Origin: Promethearchaeota archaeon
GTDB lineage: Archaea > Asgardarchaeota > Lokiarchaeia > Sigyniarchaeales > SOKP01
DNA: 5,562 nucleotides
NCBI GenBank assembly: GCA_030605895.1
Contig: JAUWHL010000082.1
Span: 1 to 5,562, forward strand
Direction of reading: 5' to 3'
Shown here piece after piece: positions 1 to 5,562 of the stretch (position 1 is its first letter; the number at the start of each line of letters is the position of its first letter). A model generated the notes under the pieces. That model searched no databases. It was not told the DNA's origin and saw only the letters and a list, made by a program, of their open reading frames with translations. The position numbers were made by a program, and so were the translations under genes.

Positions 1-3
1 GGC

Positions 4-20
4 GATAAGAATTTTAAATT
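4..20 (+). promoter_or_regulatory. Putative TATA box and purine-rich BRE of rpiA
   Basis: TTTAAATT at 13-20 is one base from the archaeal TATA consensus TTTAWATA. It is preceded by a purine-rich stretch (GATAAGAA, 4-11) that could serve as the TFB recognition element. Its centre lies about 25-26 bp before the GTG start at 42, the normal distance from TATA box to transcription start, so the mRNA would begin at or next to the start codon. No Shine-Dalgarno motif precedes the start, which agrees with leaderless translation. In DNA this AT-rich a chance match is possible; the spacing is the main support. Confidence 0.45.
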
Positions 21-41
21 TATTTAAAAAATAAATAATCA

Positions 42-758
42 GTGATAAATTTGACTGAAAATTTAATTGAATTAGGAAAAAAGAATGCTGCTGTAAAAGC
101 TGTAGAAGAAAATATTAAAAAGAATATGATTGTAGGCGTCGGTAGTGGATCAACTATAGTATATGCTGTAGAAAGATTAGGTGAAATTAATAAAGAAAAG
201 ACATTGAATATAAAATGTATACCAAGTTCATTTCAAGCTTATCAATTGATAATACAGAATGATTTACAGTTAGGATCTCTAGAACAACATTCGGAAATTG
301 ATATCGATATTGATGGAGCAGATGAGATAGATAAGGATCTCAATTTAATTAAAGGTGGGGGTGGCTGCTTAGTACAGGAAAAAATTATTGCCTCAAATTC
401 AAAAGAATTGATCATAATAGTAGATTATAGAAAGAACTCTAAAATGTTGGGCACTAATTGGAAACAAGGGATCCCAATTGAAGTAATTCCAATGGCTTAT
501 TTTCCATTAATGAAAAAATTAAAAAGCATAGGGGGAAATCCAGTTCTTCGCATGGCTCAATCAAAGAGTGGACCGTTAATTACTGATAATGGAAATTTTA
601 TAATAGATGTAGATTTTGGTGAAATCGACAATCCAAGTGAACTGAATATGAAATTTTTAAATATTCCCGGAGTTGTTGATACAGGCTTATTTATTGGAAT
701 GTGTTCTAAAGCATATATTGGATTAGAAGATGGAAATGTATTAACTCTAGCTAAATAA
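42..758 (+). CDS. rpiA: Ribose-5-phosphate isomerase A, eukaryote-like
   Basis: This cytosolic enzyme interconverts ribose 5-phosphate and ribulose 5-phosphate, supplying ribose for nucleotides; in many archaea it works with the ribulose monophosphate route. The 238 residues match the usual RpiA length. Visible motifs are the phosphate-binding loop VGVGSGST (31-38), the catalytic block DGADE (91-95), the KGGGG loop starting at Lys104, and Glu113-Lys114. By E. coli numbering these give Asp81 = Asp91, Asp84 = Asp94, Lys94 = Lys104 and Glu103 (the general base) = Glu113, with matching spacing. E. coli Thr28 is Ser35 here. Further conserved blocks are GIPIEVIPMAY (143-153), TDNGN (181-185) and IPGVVDTGLF (208-217). 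Several of these are worded as in eukaryotic RPIA rather than E. coli RpiA. GTG at 42 is chosen because the next in-frame ATG (Met29) would remove the N-terminal helix and start at the edge of the phosphate loop; an in-frame TTG at 51 is a weaker alternative. The gene ends in tandem TAA TAA. The family is very certain. Confidence 0.96.
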   Translation: MINLTENLIELGKKNAAVKAVEENIKKNMIVGVGSGSTIVYAVERLGEINKEKTLNIKCIPSSFQAYQLIIQNDLQLGSLEQHSEIDIDIDGADEIDKDLNLIKGGGGCLVQEKIIASNSKELIIIVDYRKNSKMLGTNWKQGIPIEVIPMAYFPLMKKLKSIGGNPVLRMAQSKSGPLITDNGNFIIDVDFGEIDNPSELNMKFLNIPGVVDTGLFIGMCSKAYIGLEDGNVLTLAK

Positions 759-783
759 TAAAAAAATAAAAGATTAAAAAATT
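759..783 (-). terminator. Oligo-T terminator for the subtilase gene
   Basis: Read on the minus strand, the DNA 30-54 nt beyond the subtilase stop contains runs of six, four and seven T (TTTTTTAATCTTTTATTTTTTT). This is a good archaeal-type intrinsic terminator and would stop transcription before it runs into rpiA in antisense. No hairpin is needed in archaea and none is seen. Confidence 0.5.
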
Positions 784-800
784 TCTACTTTTAGATTTTA
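781..800 (+). terminator. T-rich tract, possible rpiA terminator
   Basis: The + strand between the convergent stop codons carries broken T runs (TTTCTACTTTTAGATTTTA), starting about 24 nt after the rpiA stop. Archaeal RNA polymerase commonly terminates at oligo-T tracts without a hairpin, and no stable stem is visible here. The AT-rich background makes this moderate evidence only. Confidence 0.4.
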
Positions 801-812
801 GGGGAGATGTCT

Positions 813-3800
813 TTAATCTATTAGTTCTTTTAAGGATTCCCCACAATGCGGACAGAATTTTTTCGGTTTGGCTACAAGTTGTCCACAGAAGGGACAATAA
901 AATTGTTCCAGACGTGATAAAGGTTCGGGTGTTACATAAGTTTCTCCTGATTTTTCGTATGATGGTTCATAATAATAGTCTTGATATCTTGGTTGATATT
1001 GAGAAATTTTCGGTCGTGATTTTCTTTTTGTAAAATAAATTAGCATACCAGCAAATCCAATAATACCAATTACTATGAGTACAATAATAATGATAAAAGT
1101 AAAATCGATAAGTTGTCCAGATATTTGCAATATAATTCCAAAATCATCATATCCCCCTTCACTATCATCCACAGTAATAAGAAGAATTCCTAAATATCCT
1201 GTATTAGTAGATGTATCAAAATTTGTTTCGGTTGATACAGAATTTGTACCCGAAATGGTACTATATTGCATAGTTTTAGGAATGGTAAATGTTCCTTTGA
1301 AATTATCTGAACTTGATAGATAATTTAACTCAACAACCTCAACAGTGCGAGGATTAATAGCAATAACAAGCCCATCTTTTACTACACTTATAAATAAGTT
1401 AACATAAACTCTCATGTCCGAATTATCATCTTCATATGTTACGTTATCTATTACATCTATGGTAAAATCGAGTATTTCACCTTGATTCACTCTATAAACA
1501 TAAGAACCCTCATCAGATTCAGTTTCATCAAAGGAGGCATAATCGAAAGTGGAACTATTCTTTAAAATTTCGGGAGGATTATTTTTAATTTTAAAAAGAA
1601 CTCTAGGTGAATTTAAAGCGGTATAATTGGAATTCTTCGGCACTAAATAGAAAATAGCATATCCAGAAGGATCAGTTTCTTCTGGATCGAAAGTTTCAGT
1701 ATAATCATTTCCTATTCCAGAGCTGAATGTTAAAGTCTTATTAATAGATTTTTGTGTGTTGTAAAATGAATAAGAATAAATTGAAAGATATCCCTTAAAA
1801 TCTTCATATGAACCATCATCTAATTCCGCAATGATTAGTTTAAATTGATTGCTAGCTCTAGTTATTGGTGAGTCATTAAAAGATATATTACTAATTTGTG
1901 GCATTTTAATACTGTCATAATAAAGGATTTTTGTAGTTTTATTAAATTCTTTTGAACCGATTGTTAAACGTGCAATTATTGTATAAGGTGTATTACTTGG
2001 AAATGGTATATTAACTGAATTACTAAAATATATCCCTTCACTCGCATCATTTGTATTTAATATAATCGACTTTTCATAAGATTCATTTTTAATTGTTAAA
2101 GTCAAGGAATCATAATCCATATCGGTTATTGGAGCCTCAGAAGTTTGGTTTTTTAAATAAATTGAGATTTCAATATCCGAATTTGAAGTACTTTCTTTTT
2201 CTAAATCGATGTTAATAGATACTTCATTTGAGGGTAAAATAAAGTCGACTATATTTTTTAATAAGCTATAATGGTCTTGACTGTATGATGTTGAGTTATA
2301 TTTGTTGTAGAGCCAATGTAGATCTCCAAAAGCTAAAAGATGTCCTTTTTCTTGATTAGTTCCATTATATAGAGCCGCTATAGTTTTGTTGTTGATAGAG
2401 GCGATAGATTCAGCATTATCGGAAACATTAAAACTATTGCCATATAACCAATAGAATTGGGACACATTCTTAAAAATCATGGGATTATCAAAATTATATA
2501 CACTTTGAGAACTTACACTTGCTCCTGTTCCATACCATTTATCATTCATTACATTTTCTTCATTAACTTGAATGTCCACTCCCAATCTTGAGAATAGATA
2601 ATTGATATTTTCTACAACCATCTCTTGATATCTTGTTCCTAAAAATAACAGATTACCTCCGTTGTTAAAGTAATATTCTAGGTTATCTATTTCTGCAGGA
2701 CTGTAAGGTAGGATGGGGTTTTGTAGAATTACTAGATCATATTGTGCTAACCTCTCCATCGTTAATATTGAATTATCATAATCCCTATTGTAATCTGGAA
2801 TCCAATATTCCATACTATAATCAAGTGAGAGGTTAAAACTTGAGAGATCATCCATAGCTTCATAAAAACCCATCTGATAAAATGTGTATCCGAGGTCTTG
2901 GTCTGCAAACCAATCGTTTAATCCATGATAAGATTCCATTAAGATCCGATATTCTGGTAATCGGATATCCAATGTAATGTCTACAATATCATAAATTTGT
3001 CCCCCAGATGTAAGATTAATCTGAAATGTTTTTATCTCAGGAAAAGCGTTCTGTTCTATTTCAATATCAAGTTCTACAAAACCAATTCCCGCTTCAGGGA
3101 AGTTTACATTTGACTTATCTGTGGAAAGGGATACACCTTGAATATTAATCGGAATTTCAATGTCAAATATATTAGTGTCTCCAGAAATTACAGTTATATT
3201 AAATCTTTGGTGGTCTCCTGGGAAATGTAATAAATCATATGGTTTAACAGGAAGATAATCTGGGTAAATTTTTGCGATGTCATTATAATCAGGAGAAACA
3301 CTGTCTAAATAATTTAGAGAGGCAGTGACATTTATTATCCCTGCACCAGATTTAAGAAGATCATCCTCATTTTCAAGTATGAGTGTTCTAGCTCCTTCTA
3401 ATAAAGCAATCCTCGTAGTTTCTGGTGTGATATAGGGATACGCTTCCAAGAGGATTGCTAATGCTCCTACAACCATTGGACAGGAAAAACTCGTTCCACT
3501 CAAAGGAATATAATCCGCATCACCAGCAAAATTAAAATAATTATCTTTATAACGTTCCATCTTGGAAAATGTAGAATCTTTAGCTTCTGCTGAAATAATG
3601 TTAACGCCGGGAGCTACAACATCAGGATACCCAATATATCCAAATGTTGGACCCCTACTGCTAAAAGAAGCTAAATTGTCATTTCTAGTTGTAGCCCCTA
3701 CGGAAATAACATCGATACCAGAAGCGGGAGTCGAACCTGTAAAATATCCAGGACCATAATTACCAGCAGATGATACAAAAATTACACCATAATCATTTTT

Positions 3801-4793
3801 AGCAGTTGATATGGCTTTCGTCATATTATCGGAAAGAATTGGATATCCTCCACCAAAACTCATAGAAATTATATCTGCTCCAGCACCACCCGAACTTGTT
3901 GGTTTAGAACTCCACTCGATCGCGCTTATTATATCAGTCTCCTCTAATCCACTTTCATTTCCTGCTCGTGCATTTATTAAAAGCACACCTGGAGCAATAC
4001 CACGATATTCTCCTGAAGATCCAATCCCATCACCGGCTATAATTCCCGCGATGTGAGTTCCGTGCCCTGTAGCATCATTATAGTCCAATAAACTCTCATT
4101 AGCTACAAAATTACTGTTATTAATAATATCCAAATCGGGATGAGGATATATTCCAGTATCAATCACAGCCACTTTTACACCGGATCCATCATATGAGAGA
4201 TTATTTGCCCCGATAGCAGAAAGCCACCAGTTAGAATAATCCTCACTATCTAAAGCACTTAATTGAACAGAGTCATCCTTAATATAAGGTAATTGATAAT
4301 ACTTCGATTCATGAATTTCTCTTATTGATTTAGTTCCTTCTATAACATAACTTTTATTTATAAGTTGATTAGGATTGATAATTATATGAGTACCAGAGAT
4401 TATATCGTAATTCTTTTTTAACTCGTAGTTGTCAAACACAGAATCTAGGATATCGATACGTTCTTCTTTAGGTAAGGATTCCTCAAATGATACAATAACG
4501 TTTATATCTTTTGGATTACTTTTTGGGCTTTTAATTAGAGTTGTACAAAATTCATTAAGGTTTTTATCAAACTTTGAACTTTGAAAGCTTGAATAACTTT
4601 CTTGATTAATATCATTTGAATTGACAAGCGTTTCAAAAGATGAGGTTAACGAGTTTATATCTATTGTAGCTTCTTGATTATGATTATAAGAATCTGAATT
4701 AGTTAATTGTATTCCAATAAATGGAATAACAAAATAGCTAACAAGAATGATTGTAAGAATTATAAGGTTAATTTTTTTTTTTAGCTTTGTCAT
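813..4793 (-). CDS. Membrane-anchored subtilisin-like protease (S8), site-1-protease-like, with C-terminal zinc ribbon
   Basis: A 1326-residue serine protease expected to act outside the cytoplasmic membrane. Order: Lys-rich signal segment with hydrophobic core (about 8-28); I9-like propeptide (about 97-168); subtilase domain (about 190-500) with catalytic Asp212 (VIDTG), His244 (GHGTH) and Ser435 (SGTSFSCP) plus oxyanion Asn345 (SAGN). Then come a beta-rich domain (about 505-612), a GATase1/Rossmann-like domain (about 613-855; RILMESYHGL, NNGGNLLFLG, GHLLAFGD), two or three Ig-like beta modules (about 856-1228), one membrane helix (1231-1254), a basic stop-transfer KRKSRPK, a Tyr-rich linker, and a zinc ribbon (Cys1300, Cys1303, Cys1314, Cys1317). 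This predicts an outside ectodomain and cytosolic tail. More than 20 N-glycosylation sequons fall in the ectodomain and none in the tail. The post-catalytic layout resembles eukaryotic S1P/MBTPS1 (recalled, about 1050 residues), though the Ig-like insert and zinc ribbon are extra. Full triad and intact frame indicate an active enzyme; substrates are unknown. ATG start is supported by the signal segment and the TATA box spacing. The subtilase call is near certain; S1P kinship is inference. Confidence 0.95.
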   Translation of the reverse strand: MTKLKKKINLIILTIILVSYFVIPFIGIQLTNSDSYNHNQEATIDINSLTSSFETLVNSNDINQESYSSFQSSKFDKNLNEFCTTLIKSPKSNPKDINVIVSFEESLPKEERIDILDSVFDNYELKKNYDIISGTHIIINPNQLINKSYVIEGTKSIREIHESKYYQLPYIKDDSVQLSALDSEDYSNWWLSAIGANNLSYDGSGVKVAVIDTGIYPHPDLDIINNSNFVANESLLDYNDATGHGTHIAGIIAGDGIGSSGEYRGIAPGVLLINARAGNESGLEETDIISAIEWSSKPTSSGGAGADIISMSFGGGYPILSDNMTKAISTAKNDYGVIFVSSAGNYGPGYFTGSTPASGIDVISVGATTRNDNLASFSSRGPTFGYIGYPDVVAPGVNIISAEAKDSTFSKMERYKDNYFNFAGDADYIPLSGTSFSCPMVVGALAILLEAYPYITPETTRIALLEGARTLILENEDDLLKSGAGIINVTASLNYLDSVSPDYNDIAKIYPDYLPVKPYDLLHFPGDHQRFNITVISGDTNIFDIEIPINIQGVSLSTDKSNVNFPEAGIGFVELDIEIEQNAFPEIKTFQINLTSGGQIYDIVDITLDIRLPEYRILMESYHGLNDWFADQDLGYTFYQMGFYEAMDDLSSFNLSLDYSMEYWIPDYNRDYDNSILTMERLAQYDLVILQNPILPYSPAEIDNLEYYFNNGGNLLFLGTRYQEMVVENINYLFSRLGVDIQVNEENVMNDKWYGTGASVSSQSVYNFDNPMIFKNVSQFYWLYGNSFNVSDNAESIASINNKTIAALYNGTNQEKGHLLAFGDLHWLYNKYNSTSYSQDHYSLLKNIVDFILPSNEVSINIDLEKESTSNSDIEISIYLKNQTSEAPITDMDYDSLTLTIKNESYEKSIILNTNDASEGIYFSNSVNIPFPSNTPYTIIARLTIGSKEFNKTTKILYYDSIKMPQISNISFNDSPITRASNQFKLIIAELDDGSYEDFKGYLSIYSYSFYNTQKSINKTLTFSSGIGNDYTETFDPEETDPSGYAIFYLVPKNSNYTALNSPRVLFKIKNNPPEILKNSSTFDYASFDETESDEGSYVYRVNQGEILDFTIDVIDNVTYEDDNSDMRVYVNLFISVVKDGLVIAINPRTVEVVELNYLSSSDNFKGTFTIPKTMQYSTISGTNSVSTETNFDTSTNTGYLGILLITVDDSEGGYDDFGIILQISGQLIDFTFIIIIVLIVIGIIGFAGMLIYFTKRKSRPKISQYQPRYQDYYYEPSYEKSGETYVTPEPLSRLEQFYCPFCGQLVAKPKKFCPHCGESLKELID
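4772..4782 (-). repeat. A11 homopolymer in subtilase codons 4-8
   Basis: The coding strand of the subtilase carries eleven consecutive A residues, read as the Lys5-Lys6-Lys7 codons plus one flanking base on each side, just before the hydrophobic signal segment. Such a run is prone to polymerase slippage and to sequencing error. The present length keeps the 1326-codon frame open, so it is probably correct. Confidence 0.8.
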
Positions 4794-4815
4794 AGATTAT
4801 ATCAAATAAAACACT

Positions 4816-4823
4816 TATTTAAA
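4816..4823 (-). promoter_or_regulatory. TATA box of the subtilase gene
   Basis: On the minus strand this octamer reads TTTAAATA, an exact match to the archaeal consensus TTTAWATA. Its centre is 26-27 bp upstream of the subtilase ATG (A at 4793), so transcription should start at or within a few bases of the ATG, giving a leaderless mRNA. No Shine-Dalgarno motif lies between box and start codon. The exact consensus together with the spacing makes this the best-supported promoter in the window. Confidence 0.6.
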
Positions 4824-4867
4824 CCTAAAGATTTTGACTTAAAATATTTTTGAAAATCATGAAATAT

Positions 4868-4908
4868 TTTATACAAGGAAAATTGTAGATGAATTGGCTT
4901 TATACAAG
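4868..4908 (+). repeat. 10-bp direct repeat TTTATACAAG, 31 bp apart
   Basis: TTTATACAAG occurs at 4868-4877 and again at 4899-4908. The 31-bp period is about three helical turns, which puts both copies on the same DNA face. The second copy overlaps the left arm of the inverted repeat at 4901-4931. The copies lie between the two divergent promoters, so they are candidate binding sites for a transcription factor. Part of the match is AT-rich, but the CAAG core is less expected by chance. Confidence 0.45.
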
Positions 4909-4931
4909 AAGAATATATATTTCTTGTTATA
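4901..4931. promoter_or_regulatory. Inverted repeat, candidate operator in the divergent promoter
   Basis: ACAAGAA (4904-4910) and TTCTTGT (4921-4927) form a perfect 7-bp inverted repeat around a 10-bp AT-rich centre. If one extra base in the right arm is allowed, the arms extend to TATACAAGAA and TTCTTGTTATA. The site ends 1-5 bp before the TATAAATA box at 4933, where TFB would contact DNA, so a bound regulator could block or recruit the initiation machinery for the GTPase gene. Read as RNA it would be only a weak AU-rich stem without a T tail, so a terminator is less likely. Confidence 0.4.
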
Positions 4932-4932
4932 A

Positions 4933-4940
4933 TATAAATA
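4933..4940 (+). promoter_or_regulatory. Putative TATA box of the GTPase gene
   Basis: TATAAATA differs at one position from the TTTAWATA consensus. It predicts transcription starting near 4963 and a 5' leader of roughly 37 nt before the TTG start at 5000. The expected leaderless position (around 4970-4977) has no convincing box, unlike the other two genes. An alternative is the TTTTAATTAA stretch at 4958-4967, which would give a leader of about 10-12 nt. Confidence 0.35.
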
Positions 4941-4999
4941 ATTACAAATAGGTACTGTTTTAATTAATAAAAATTAGAATTTATCTTAGTGTATTTCTT

Positions 5000-5530
5000 T
5001 TGAAAAAGTATGGTTTTAAAGTTCTTCTATTAGGTGCTCCTGCAGTAGGAAAAACTAGCATATTATATCGATATGTAAAGAATAAATTCTCTCATGATTA
5101 CATGACAACTATAGGTATTAACTATTTAACAAAGGATATAAATTTAGATGAAAAAAAGCTTGCTAAACTTGTCATATGGGATGTAGCAGGGCATGAAAAG
5201 TTTAAATTTCTTCGTAATCAATATTATGAAGGAACTCATGGTGCTTTGGTAATTTTTGATCTTACAATACTTAAAACATATGAAGAGTTAGAACAATGGC
5301 TTTCTGAAATGTTTGAAATATTACAAAAAAAAATTCCTTTTATTATAATAGGAAATAAATTAGATTTAGTAAAAGAGGTTAGCCGTTCGATTGATAACGA
5401 TATTGTAAGAGATTATGCTGAAAATCAAGACAGTATATATATAGAAACTTCAGCTAAAACCGGAGAAAATATTGAAGACGCTTTTAAAGAATTAGCTCAA
5501 CGTATGATTAAACAGGATTCTAAAAAATAA
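5000..5530 (+). CDS. Rab-like small Ras-superfamily GTPase
   Basis: A 176-residue single-domain G protein expected to switch between GDP and GTP states. The motifs are in order: P-loop GAPAVGKT (12-19), G2 Thr37 in TTIG (36-39), G3 WDVAGHE (60-66), G4 NKLD (119-122) and G5 TSAK (150-153). Rab-type wording appears in IGINY (38-42), KLVIWD (56-61), HEKFKFL (65-71) and YYEGT (75-79), corresponding to RabF1-RabF4 of eukaryotic Rabs. Two switch residues are unusual: His65 replaces the catalytic Gln (Ras Q61), and Pro14 sits at the Ras G12 position. The protein has no cysteine, so no prenylation tail, and no membrane segment; it ends in a short polar KQDSKK tail. TTG at 5000 is the only plausible start: no in-frame ATG, GTG or TTG lies between it and the upstream TAA at 4961, and the first internal ATG (Met35) would remove the P-loop. 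No Shine-Dalgarno motif is seen. Numerous diverse small GTPases are typical of Asgard archaea. The specific partner is unknown. Confidence 0.95.
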   Translation: MKKYGFKVLLLGAPAVGKTSILYRYVKNKFSHDYMTTIGINYLTKDINLDEKKLAKLVIWDVAGHEKFKFLRNQYYEGTHGALVIFDLTILKTYEELEQWLSEMFEILQKKIPFIIIGNKLDLVKEVSRSIDNDIVRDYAENQDSIYIETSAKTGENIEDAFKELAQRMIKQDSKK

Positions 5531-5562
5531 AATATTGTCTAAAAACCTAAGTTAGTAATACC
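5531..5562. other. Downstream edge with no recognisable feature
   Basis: These 32 bases after the GTPase stop hold no ORF start and no T-rich tract on the + strand, so the GTPase terminator, if intrinsic, lies beyond the window. On the minus strand one frame stays open from the edge to a TAG at 5539-5541; it could be the end of a convergent gene, but eight codons are too few to support it. Confidence 0.4.

Noticed and set aside
1075..1323. 82-codon + strand open frame
   Set aside because: Lies wholly antisense to the subtilase ectodomain end and membrane helix, with no family resemblance; it is a shadow of the real gene.
3473..3500. Cys438 beside the catalytic Ser as a sign of altered chemistry
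   Set aside because: GTS-x-S-C-P is common in plant and other subtilases; Ser435 itself is intact, so normal serine protease chemistry is expected.
3562..4056. Two + strand open frames (3562-3759 and 3811-4056)
   Set aside because: Both are antisense to the conserved catalytic core of the subtilase; the Pro-rich composition is the reverse reading of Gly-rich motifs.
4841..4869. Palindromes AAAATATTTT (4841-4850) and AAATATTT (4862-4869), about 20 bp apart
   Set aside because: Pure A/T palindromes are expected by chance in DNA of this composition; they lack the distinctive CAAG core of the half-sites nearby.
5539..5562. Possible end of a convergent gene on the minus strand
   Set aside because: Only eight codons are visible before a TAG, with no recognisable sequence.
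1..5562. tRNA, rRNA, CRISPR array, transposon or riboswitch
   Set aside because: No cloverleaf-like GC-rich segment, regularly spaced repeats, terminal inverted repeats or transposase motifs were found by eye; non-coding space is limited to 41, 54, 206 and 32 bases.

Overview
The window looks like a piece of an Asgard (Promethearchaeota, Lokiarchaeia- or Heimdallarchaeia-like) archaeal genome. The DNA is very AT-rich. TATA boxes of the TTTAAATA type sit upstream of the genes, and Shine-Dalgarno motifs are absent. All three proteins have a eukaryote-like flavour: a ribose-5-phosphate isomerase that reads like the eukaryotic RPIA branch, a large membrane-anchored subtilase laid out like eukaryotic site-1 protease, and a Rab-like small GTPase. 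The assignment is inferred from protein character; there is no rRNA or other marker gene here.

Layout: rpiA (42-758, +, GTG start) has a TATA-like box about 26 bp ahead of its start codon and is probably leaderless. It converges on a 1326-residue subtilase gene (813-4793, -), with 54 bp between the two stop codons. That gap carries a T-rich tract on each strand, suitable as archaeal oligo-T terminators. The subtilase also has a TATA box about 26 bp before its ATG. A divergent intergenic region (4794-4999) follows, with repeated TTTATACAAG half-sites and an inverted repeat next to a second TATA box. The last gene (5000-5530, +, TTG start) encodes the Rab-like GTPase. The remaining 32 bases contain no supportable feature. 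There is no stretch above 300 bases without a gene, and no RNA gene, CRISPR array or mobile element was seen.

How the genes relate: rpiA is a housekeeping sugar-phosphate enzyme and need not be functionally tied to the others. The protease and GTPase share a divergent control region and could be co-regulated. In eukaryotes site-1 protease and Rab proteins both belong to the endomembrane system, but a functional link here is only a hypothesis.

Most interesting points: (1) the protease resembles S1P/MBTPS1 past its catalytic domain, through a beta-sandwich, a GATase1-like domain and a single membrane helix, and ends in a cytosolic zinc ribbon; (2) the GTPase has His in place of the catalytic Gln (Ras Q61) and Pro at the Ras G12 position; (3) the divergent promoter has an organised set of half-sites. 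Comparisons with human proteins were made from memory, without a database search.
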